Below are positions 37,627 through 43,434 of a DNA stretch of 43,434 bases, piece by piece. The translations under genes were made by a program, and so were the position numbers. Position 1 is the stretch's first letter; each line of letters begins with the position of its first letter. The stretch spans positions 1-43,434 of the forward strand of contig NZ_JHYQ01000031.1 in NCBI RefSeq assembly GCF_000621325.1. Direction: 5' to 3'. Under the pieces are notes generated by a model. That model ran no database searches. It worked only from the letters and a program-made list of their open reading frames with translations, and was not told the DNA's origin. This stretch comes from Thiothrix lacustris DSM 21227. Lineage in GTDB: Bacteria; Pseudomonadota; Gammaproteobacteria; Thiotrichales; Thiotrichaceae.

Positions 37627-38466
37627 CTATTGATTTTCTTTGCTTGATATCTTTAATAGTATTTTGTCTAGCCAGCCAGTTGGTAGTATTCGTCGCAGTG
37701 TCCAAAACAGATGAGCTGGAATTGTGACGGGGTAGCGTGCTTTGGGTGATGGACTTTCCAATGCAAGAATGACTTTAGCTAGAACTGCCTCAGGGGGAAG
37801 CGTAAAGGGAGCTGCTGGCCCCAGCTTCTCTAAGCGTTTAATGGCTCCTTGATATTTTAGTCTATGTACACTTTGGTCGATACTGACGTGATCTTTTAGT
37901 GTTTTTAAAGCATTGGCACGAAAACGGCTCTCAATAGGTCCAGGTTCGATGAGACATACTTTGATATCAGTATCTGCTAGTTCTAGCCGCAAAGTATCTG
38001 CCATGCCTTCTATGGCATATTTACTAGCATTATATGCTCCACGAAACGGCAAGGCTACATAGCCTAGCAAGGAACTGTTATAAATGATTCTACCCTCATT
38101 ACGCTGACGTAGAATAGGCAATAGCATCGTTGTTAGTTGATGCCAGCCAAATACATTGGTTGCAAATTGCTGTTCTAGTACTTCACGTGACAAATCCTCT
38201 AATGCTCCGGCTTGACCATAAGCCCCATTATGAAAAACAGCGTATAACTCACTGTTAGTACGTAACATTAGTTCATAAACGGCATCTTGTACACTTTCTG
38301 GGTCAGCAAGATCCAATTGCAAGGTTTTGAAACCCTCACTTTCGAGTCGCTCTACATCTGTTTGTTTACGAGCAGATGCGAAGACCTGATAACCACGTTC
38401 ACGCAAACCTTTGGCGACACAATAGCCAATCCCACTTGAGCATCCGGTAATCAACACATTACGCAT
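37627..38466 (-). CDS. Short-chain dehydrogenase/reductase family oxidoreductase
   Basis: A 279-residue SDR. NAD(P) motif TGCSSGIG (8-15), HNGAYG in place of the NNAG strand, and the catalytic Ser, Tyr and Lys in NSSLLGYVALPFRGAYNASKYAIEG. The tail (LFWTLRRILPTGWLDKILLK) is basic and fits membrane-near members, for example those acting on lipids or steroids, but the substrate cannot be inferred. First of a two-gene unit with the acidic hypothetical; divergent from the fmdB-type gene. Confidence 0.88.
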   Translation of the reverse strand: MRNVLITGCSSGIGYCVAKGLRERGYQVFASARKQTDVERLESEGFKTLQLDLADPESVQDAVYELMLRTNSELYAVFHNGAYGQAGALEDLSREVLEQQFATNVFGWHQLTTMLLPILRQRNEGRIIYNSSLLGYVALPFRGAYNASKYAIEGMADTLRLELADTDIKVCLIEPGPIESRFRANALKTLKDHVSIDQSVHRLKYQGAIKRLEKLGPAAPFTLPPEAVLAKVILALESPSPKARYPVTIPAHLFWTLRRILPTGWLDKILLKISSKENQ

Positions 38467-38590
38467 CTTTTGTCAGTCCTCTGAACATCAATGGATAGAT
38501 TGAGAGGATAATGTAGCGTGATTGATTGAATTCAAGCAACCATGTCTCTATTATCACAGCCTGCTAATATACACGGACTGGAATAGAAAT

Positions 38591-38830
38591 ATGCCTATTT
38601 ATGCTTATCAATGCAGTGCTTGCGGCCATGAAATGGAGGCACTACAAAAAATGTCTGATACACCCTTAACTGAGTGTCCAGCATGTAATACTGCTTCACT
38701 GACTAAAAGAGTAACGGCTGCCGCTTTTCGCCTAGGTGGTGGTGGTTGGTATGAAACTGATTTTAAAAGTGGTAATAAGAAAAATCTGGCAGGCAATGAT
38801 ACATCCTCTTCTGTTTCCAAAGTAGATTAA
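38591..38830 (+). CDS. FmdB-family zinc ribbon protein
   Basis: A 79-residue regulatory-looking zinc ribbon: MPIYAYQCSACGHEMEALQKMSD with CPAC makes the CxxC...CxxC site, then the family's GGGGWYETDFK motif and a Ser-rich tail. FmdB-type proteins often lie just upstream of aspS, as here apart from two inserted outer-membrane protein genes. Start ATG 38591 fits the family's MPIYEY-like N-terminus. Role unknown; perhaps a transcription or translation factor. Confidence 0.9.
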   Translation: MPIYAYQCSACGHEMEALQKMSDTPLTECPACNTASLTKRVTAAAFRLGGGGWYETDFKSGNKKNLAGNDTSSSVSKVD

Positions 38831-38944
38831 GTTTCACTCTTCGCCATTTGTCTGAAAAAATAGAGGACTCATTGCTTCTTGACCATAGAGCAGAATAAAA
38901 TGTTCGTGATTGCTTAATTACAACAATAAAAGGTCACAAGCATT

Positions 38945-39610
38945 ATGAAAAAATCTATTCTATTGATGGTAGCGATGACTACTTTTTCTGCTTCTTCTGC
39001 GTTCGCTGGTGGTTCGCTATTTGGTGAGTCTTCTAGTAGTGATGATGGTGCAGGTGCTATGTATGGTGGTGCCAGTATTGGCCAAGTAAGTGATGGCACT
39101 TGCAATTCTGTGGTGGATCAAGGTGGTGCATTGTTGGGGGATATTAATTGCCCTACACCTAGTGCTTGGAAAGTTTTTGGTGGTTATAAAGTGGCTCCAA
39201 ATTTAGCAGTTGAAGGGGCTTATGTCGATCTTGGTGAATCAGCTTCTGATGGTACTATACCTGTTATTCCGGGTCTCAATACGGTAGCAAATGCTACTAA
39301 TTTGACTTCAACTGCTACAGGCGTGAATGTTTCAGGTGTTGCTAGTGTAGCCGCGACCGACCAAATAAATTTTTTTGGTAAAGCGGGTATGATGATGTGG
39401 GATAAGGAGGCCTCTGTAACAGTCAAAAATGTGGGCCCTAGTGCTGCTACTGTTACTCAGAAAACGGCTACTGATGGTGTTGATTTGTCTTTAGGTGCTG
39501 GTGCTGAATATAAGATAAATGATAACTGGGGGGTGCGTGGTGAAGTTGAGCACTTTGATGGTTTGAATGCAAATCTTTATTCTGCTGGTGCAACGTTTAC
39601 AACATTCTAG
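38945..39610 (+). CDS. Outer-membrane beta-barrel protein, paralogue A
   Basis: A 221-residue small beta-barrel. A signal peptide (MKKSILLMVAMTTFSASSAFA, cut before GG) is followed by alternating strands such as WKVFGGYKVAPNLAVEGAYVDLG, FFGKAGMMMWD, VDLSLGAGAEYKINDNWGVRGEVEHFDG and the last NLYSAGATFTTF, which ends in Phe as outer-membrane proteins do. It matches the family of OmpA-like/opacity barrels (8 strands). The gene after it (39688) is a clear paralogue. Gene for the channel or adhesin role cannot be named. Codon use is AT-rich and T-ended. Confidence 0.85.
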   Translation: MKKSILLMVAMTTFSASSAFAGGSLFGESSSSDDGAGAMYGGASIGQVSDGTCNSVVDQGGALLGDINCPTPSAWKVFGGYKVAPNLAVEGAYVDLGESASDGTIPVIPGLNTVANATNLTSTATGVNVSGVASVAATDQINFFGKAGMMMWDKEASVTVKNVGPSAATVTQKTATDGVDLSLGAGAEYKINDNWGVRGEVEHFDGLNANLYSAGATFTTF

Positions 39611-39643
39611 ATATTATCTTTTTCCTTAATTAATAAACCCCAA

Positions 39644-39667
39644 CCCCTTTTTTACAATAAAAAGGGG
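39644..39667. terminator. Hairpin between the two outer-membrane protein genes
   Basis: cccctttttt (39644-39653) pairs with aaaaagggg (39659-39667) around acaat. The structure resembles the one at 20897-20923. There is no T run after it on the plus side, so it may be a repeat and an mRNA stabiliser rather than a terminator. Confidence 0.5.
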
Positions 39668-39687
39668 ATTTCGAGAAGGAAACCCCC

Positions 39688-40251
39688 ATGAAAACCCCTA
39701 TTTTGTTTTGTTTGTTAGGAATACTGATTACTCCCTCTGCTGTTTTAGCCGAGGATATTTTTGCTGATAGGAGTGTCGAGCCTGGTCAGTTTTATGCAGG
39801 GTTTGGCCTGCTTAAATCAGAGGCAGAGTGTAGTTATGAGGGGGTCGCTTGCGATAGTACTGGCTACAAACTGTCAACAGGCTACAAATTTAATAAGAAC
39901 CTTGCTGTAGAGGGTGGGTACTATGACTTATTCAATAATGATGGAACCAGTCAGGAAACTTTAAAAAAGTCAGCTGTTAATGCTTCTGGTTTGTCTCTTG
40001 CTGGCGTTGGTTCTTACTTTTTCGATCATAAAAAATCTTTGTCAGGCAAGGCTGGTATTATGGCATGGCAGGTTGATGGGAATACTGATGGTGTATTGGT
40101 TGATGCAATGAGTGGCACAGATATATTACTTGGTGTTGGAGCAGGCTATGAGTTGAATGATTATTGGCAGCTGCGAGGAGAATATGAACACGTTGGTGGT
40201 GATCTTGAGGTTAATGTGTATTCCGTTGGCACAACGCTATCTACCTTATAA
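39688..40251 (+). CDS. Outer-membrane beta-barrel protein, paralogue B
   Basis: A 187-residue beta-barrel with signal peptide (LFCLLGILITPSAVLAED). Segments line up with paralogue A: YKLSTGYKFNKNLAVEGGYYDLF, LSGKAGIMAWQVDG, LLGVGAGYELNDYWQLRGEYEHVGG, and the last VNVYSVGTTLSTL. It is about 35 residues shorter than paralogue A. AAGGA lies 8-10 bases before the ATG. The pair probably arose by tandem duplication and sits between the fmdB-type gene and aspS. Confidence 0.83.
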   Translation: MKTPILFCLLGILITPSAVLAEDIFADRSVEPGQFYAGFGLLKSEAECSYEGVACDSTGYKLSTGYKFNKNLAVEGGYYDLFNNDGTSQETLKKSAVNASGLSLAGVGSYFFDHKKSLSGKAGIMAWQVDGNTDGVLVDAMSGTDILLGVGAGYELNDYWQLRGEYEHVGGDLEVNVYSVGTTLSTL

Positions 40252-40366
40252 ACACTTGTATCTCGCTTGCGTCTAAGGCTGTCAAGGCTTAACATTCTCG
40301 GTTTTATTGGAACATTCCTAATCCAATTTATTTTGGGCAAGAATGACAGCAAACAGGAATAAGTAA

Positions 40367-42136
40367 ATGCGTAGCCATTATTGTGGGCAGGTAGATGAAG
40401 CTCTGCTGGATCAGCAAATTACGTTGTGCGGGTGGGTAAACCGTCGTCGAGATCATGGTGGGGTTATTTTTATTGATCTACGTGACCGTGAAGGTCTAGT
40501 ACAAGTTGTATTTGATCCTGATCGTGTAGACGTTTTCAATGCTGCTGAAAAAGTGCGCAATGAATATGTGCTACAAGTCGTTGGCACAGTACGCCGTCGT
40601 CCTGCGAATACAGAGAATGCTAACTTGAGAAGTGGGCAAGTTGAGATACTAGGTCTTGAGTTAAATGTTCTAAATGCATCTGAGACTCCACCATTCCAGT
40701 TGGATGAAGATAATGTCAATGAAGAAACGCGTCTAACTTACCGTTATATTGATTTACGCCGTCCCGAAATGCAGAAGCGTATGCAGATGAGAGCGAAAGT
40801 TACTGGTTTTTTACGTCGTTTTCTGGAAGATAATGGTTTCCTTGATATCGAAACCCCCATGTTAACCAAGGCAACGCCAGAAGGTGCCCGTGATTACTTG
40901 GTGCCTAGTCGTACTCATCCGGGGGCATTCTTCGCACTACCACAATCACCACAGTTGTTTAAGCAATTGTTAATGATGTCTGGTATGGATCGTTATTATC
41001 AGTTTGCACGCTGCTTCCGTGACGAAGATCTTCGTGCTGACCGTCAGCCTGAATTTACTCAGTTGGATATTGAAACATCCTTTATGGATGATGATGCCAT
41101 CATGGGAATGATGGAAGATATGATGCGTGCAACTTTCAAGGAAACGCTTGATGTGGAATTGCCTAATCCGCTGCCACGCATGCCATATTCTGAAGCTATG
41201 TATCGTTTTGGTTCTGATAAGCCAGATATGCGTATTCCACTAGAGTTTGTCGAAATTAGTGATCTAATGGAGCGTGTTGAATTCAAGGTGTTCTCTGCGC
41301 CTGCTAAAGATCCTGGCAGTCGAGTAGTTGCCATGCGTCTGCCAAAAGGCGGCGAATTGTCTCGCAAGGAAATCGACGACTACACTAACTTTGTGGGGCG
41401 TTATGGTGCAAAAGGCTTGGCTTACATTAAAGTCAATGATGCGACTACTGGGCGTGATGGTTTGCAATCTCCTATCCTGAAATTTTTACCTGATGAAACA
41501 GTTAGAAGTATCATGGATCGTACCGGAGCAGAAACGGGCGATTTGATTTTCTTTGGGGCTGATAAATCGCGAGTGGTTAACGACGCACTAGGAGCACTTC
41601 GTGTCAAGTTGGGTCATGACCGTGGTTTGATTGAGGGTGAGTGGGCTGCATTGTGGGTGGTTGATTTCCCTATGTTTGAGTGGGATGACAAAGATAATCG
41701 CTGGGTTGCACTGCATCATCCCTTTACTGCTCCCAAAGGTACGCCGGAAGAATTGCTAGCTAATCCTGGTCAGGCTCTCTCTATTGCATATGATATGGTA
41801 TTGAATGGTACTGAGGTTGGTGGTGGTTCAGTACGTATTCATAATATGGAAATGCAAAAGTCTGTATTCAAACTGCTGGGTATTTCTGATGAAGATGCTC
41901 AGGAGAAGTTTGGTTTTCTATTGAGTGCTTTAAAATATGGCTGCCCTCCTCATGGGGGATTGGCATTTGGTCTTGATCGTTTGATTATGTTGATGACGGG
42001 TAGCCAGTCTATCCGTGATGTGATGGCTTTCCCAAAAACGCAAACGGCCGCTTGCCCATTAACTTCTGCACCAGCAGAAGTTAATGCTAAGCAATTGCGT
42101 GAATTGAATATTCGGGTTCAATTACCACAGAAGTGA
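40367..42136 (+). CDS. aspS: Aspartyl-tRNA synthetase
   Basis: A 589-residue bacterial-type class IIb synthetase. N-terminal anticodon-binding OB fold ([24 protein letters not shown]), motif 2 region ([47 protein letters not shown]), GAD insertion and motif 3 ([15 protein letters not shown]). Full length. His30 in RRRDHGG matches the residue linked to relaxed tRNA specificity in Pseudomonas (non-discriminating AspRS), while Escherichia coli has Leu there, so it may also charge tRNA-Asn. CAGGAAT lies before the ATG. A terminator lies at 42243-42272. Confidence 0.96.
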   Translation: MRSHYCGQVDEALLDQQITLCGWVNRRRDHGGVIFIDLRDREGLVQVVFDPDRVDVFNAAEKVRNEYVLQVVGTVRRRPANTENANLRSGQVEILGLELNVLNASETPPFQLDEDNVNEETRLTYRYIDLRRPEMQKRMQMRAKVTGFLRRFLEDNGFLDIETPMLTKATPEGARDYLVPSRTHPGAFFALPQSPQLFKQLLMMSGMDRYYQFARCFRDEDLRADRQPEFTQLDIETSFMDDDAIMGMMEDMMRATFKETLDVELPNPLPRMPYSEAMYRFGSDKPDMRIPLEFVEISDLMERVEFKVFSAPAKDPGSRVVAMRLPKGGELSRKEIDDYTNFVGRYGAKGLAYIKVNDATTGRDGLQSPILKFLPDETVRSIMDRTGAETGDLIFFGADKSRVVNDALGALRVKLGHDRGLIEGEWAALWVVDFPMFEWDDKDNRWVALHHPFTAPKGTPEELLANPGQALSIAYDMVLNGTEVGGGSVRIHNMEMQKSVFKLLGISDEDAQEKFGFLLSALKYGCPPHGGLAFGLDRLIMLMTGSQSIRDVMAFPKTQTAACPLTSAPAEVNAKQLRELNIRVQLPQK

Positions 42137-42242
42137 ATCAATTAAATCTAAATTGAATGTAGCGATATGTTGGCTGCGGTTATTGCTGCGGCCAACCTCG
42201 CTTTAAAACTAGTCTATTTGTTATAGTCTTTCCCAGTAAAAC

Positions 42243-42272
42243 AGCTTCAATGTATTGAAGCTCAATTTTTTT
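42243..42272 (+). terminator. Rho-independent terminator downstream of aspS
   Basis: agcttcaa (42243-42250) pairs with ttgaagct (42255-42262) around tgta, followed by caa and seven T. Another weaker hairpin (gttggc/gccaac, about 42172-42199) lies between this and the aspS stop. Confidence 0.8.
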
Positions 42273-42281
42273 GTGATTGCC

Positions 42282-42632
42282 ATGACGGCCTATTCTCACG
42301 ACTTACGCGAACGTGTTATCCGTGCCTATGAGCAAACAGGGCGGGCACAAATCCAAGGTTTGCCAAACATTCTCGATAGCCCGCAGTACCTTGGAATAAA
42401 TGACTTGCCTTACGGGTGGAAACAGGTGGATTAGCCCCGCACGTCCTCATCGTATTCTCGCGGGCATAGACATAAAGTGCCTTTCGTGAATGGGATCCAA
42501 CGCGAGACGCAAGTCGAACGGCTGGAGGAACTGATTCCGCGTTTTGAAGCCCATTACGGCACACCCATTTCTTATCGTGGCCTGCATAAATGGCTGTAAC
42601 GGATCGGCTGGAGCCATAAAAAAACGGTATAG
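42282..42632 (+). pseudogene. Decayed IS630-family transposase remnant
   Basis: ATG 42282 starts MTAYSHDLRERVIRAYEQTGRAQ, the typical IS630-type N-terminal helix-turn-helix. After about base 42350 the matching sequence (CQTFSIARSTLE, WISPARPHRILAGID) continues in another frame with a TAA. Then, in a third stretch (42501 on), RETQVERLEELIPRFEAHYG and ISYRGLHKWL, a TAA at 42597-42599 where a Gln would be expected, and RIGWSHKKT before TAG 42630-42632. At least one frameshift and two nonsense codons make it inactive. The catalytic C-terminal half is missing; a palindrome follows. Confidence 0.7.
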
Positions 42633-42653
42633 GCATTCTGCTGGAGGGGGTGC

Positions 42654-42907
42654 TGTAGTTCAGCTTGATGCCGTTGTCCTACCAGCAGTCCAGCACGTCG
42701 ATCAAAAGCTGCGTGTTAAGGCAATCTACGCCAAAATCAAGCACCACCACCAATAATACACCTATTATAAAATAATATACGTATATTATTTTATAATAGG
42801 TGTATTATTGGTGGTGGTGCTTGATTTTGGCGTAGATTGCCTTAACACGCAGCTTTTGATCGACGTGCTGGACTGCTGGTAGGACAACGGCATCAAGCTG
42901 AACTACA
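42654..42907. repeat. Perfect 254-bp palindrome with no spacer
   Basis: Each arm is 127 bp (42654-42780 and 42781-42907); the second is the exact reverse complement of the first by direct reading. The centre is AT-rich (aatatac/gtatatt). Outside the arms the sequence differs at the first base. The right arm read in the plus direction shows traces of an integrase core (DNGIKLNY after a stop), so it may derive from an IS3-type gene. No intact gene lies in 42633-42941. Confidence 0.9.
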
Positions 42908-42941
42908 ATCCAACCCGGCTAGCCCATTAAACCCGGACACC

Positions 42942-43138
42942 TCAATTTATGAGGAATTGAGCTTCAAAGTCCAGCGGGCTGAGATAGCCCAAGGAACTGT
43001 GCAAGCGGTTACGGTTGTAATCGGTTTCGATGTACTCGAAACCGGTTTGTTTCATGGCATCCCGTGTGGCAAATCGTTCACCGTGGATGCATTCTACTTT
43101 CAGGGAATGGAAAAAGCCCTCGGCGCAGGCGTTGAGGC
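42942..43138 (-). pseudogene. IS3-family transposase (OrfB) C-terminal fragment
   Basis: The frame from 43138 to TGA 42942-42944 reads [19 protein letters not shown], then [22 protein letters not shown] and DFEAQF, the usual C-terminus of IS3 OrfB integrases, including the last catalytic Glu in CAEGFF. Upstream the frame is replaced by the IS1182-like element at 43139. Sequence beyond the stop (cccggacacc, about 42931-42940 on the plus strand) could be the IS3 terminal repeat. Non-functional fragment. Confidence 0.75.
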
Positions 43139-43434
43139 TGTAGAAAAACCCTCCGAACCGCCATTTTGTGGGATAATCAAGCATCACAAGCACCAGAATG
43201 AGTAGGCAGGCATGGCACGCTACAAACCGATTCATCAAGGCGTAAAACTGTTGGCTGTGGACTTTGACCGGCAAATCCTGCCGGGTACATTTGAATACGC
43301 GCTACGTCATTTGGTGGATAAGGAACTTGACCTTGAAGACTTCCACCAGCGTTATAAGAATGATGTGCAGGGCGCAGCCGCTTTTGACCCAGCGGTGTTA
43401 CTCAAAATCATCCTGTTAGCTTACAGCCGTGGCA
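43139..43434 (+). mobile_element. IS1182-like insertion sequence, left (5') end, truncated by window end
   Basis: Starts with the terminal inverted repeat tgtagaaaaaccc (43139-43151), identical in inverted form to 314-326. A 60-bp leader precedes the transposase ATG. It is inserted in the IS3-family fragment, whose coding frame ends abruptly at 43138. Confidence 0.8.
43212..43434 (+). CDS. IS1182-family transposase, N-terminal part (runs off the window)
   Basis: From ATG 43212 an open frame of 74 codons reads [39 protein letters not shown] and [17 protein letters not shown], the standard N-terminal DUF772-type region of IS1182 transposases. An agtaggcagg ribosome site precedes it. The remainder lies outside the window. 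Same family as the C-terminal fragment at 2-145 and in the same orientation, but the two parts do not overlap in sequence, so identity cannot be tested here. Confidence 0.85.
   Translation, partial: MARYKPIHQGVKLLAVDFDRQILPGTFEYALRHLVDKELDLEDFHQRYKNDVQGAAAFDPAVLLKIILLAYSRG

Noticed and set aside
42316-42636. 106-codon minus-strand frame over the IS630 remnant
   Set aside because: No family features; the plus strand shows clear transposase residues in three frames, so the minus frame is a shadow.
42544-42756. 70-codon frame ending inside the palindrome
   Set aside because: It crosses from the IS remnant into the left palindrome arm, in a frame without homology-like sequence.

Overview
The window looks like chromosomal DNA of a gammaproteobacterium. 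The clpS-clpA next to infA, the fabD-fabG-acpP-fabF run leading into pabC-mltG-tmk-holB-pilZ, and the fmdB...aspS pair are arrangements typical of that class. Protein style and the mixture of short palindromic repeats are compatible with the Thiotrichales (for example Thiothrix), but that is a guess from memory and not shown by the sequence. No rRNA, tRNA or CRISPR array was seen.

Both ends lie inside insertion sequences of the same type. Bases 1-326 are the 3' end of an IS1182-like element and bases 43139-43434 are the 5' end of another; the two share a 13-bp terminal inverted repeat. This is what an assembly contig bounded by a repeated IS would look like. The left IS cuts an antitoxin gene whose partner, a TumE-like toxin, carries a frameshift. 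The right IS cuts an IS3-family remnant, which sits beside a perfect 254-bp palindrome and a decayed IS630-family transposase.

From left to right: broken toxin-antitoxin pair; an 80-bp tandem duplication over the end of an EcsC-family gene; a divergent DegP/DegQ periplasmic protease; a coiled-coil hypothetical; a Tat-exported bicovalent flavoprotein oxidase; a NYN nuclease-like gene; the hflK-hflC membrane SPFH pair; and a 1778-residue protein that joins two serine-hydrolase domains, an M17-N-like domain, a CHAT protease domain and TPR-like helices, followed by a small lipoprotein gene. On the opposite strand, 14.2-24.0 kb holds a long co-directional run: a small membrane protein, the DUF58-MoxR-DUF4350-DUF4129-SpoIIM-RDD cluster (mostly joined by ATGA overlaps), an orphan periplasmic adaptor subunit, and an unusual fusion of an EEP-type nuclease with an endonuclease I domain.

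The 24.1-36.7 kb part is core metabolism: icd, clpS-clpA, infA (divergent), then a dense plus-strand run fabD-fabG-acpP-fabF-pabB-pabC-mltG-tmk-holB-pilZ for fatty acid and folate synthesis, cell wall processing, dTTP supply, DNA polymerase III clamp loading and type IV pili. pabB is peppered with in-frame palindromic repeats. After that come a hypothetical gene, an SDR, an fmdB-type zinc ribbon gene, two tandem paralogous outer-membrane beta-barrel genes and aspS, in DNA that is clearly more AT-rich than the first half.

The best candidate for something undescribed is the giant CHAT/double-hydrolase protein with its lipoprotein neighbour (8424-14174). Next are the EEP-EndoI nuclease fusion, the palindromic repeats inserted in pabB, and the large perfect palindrome near the right end.
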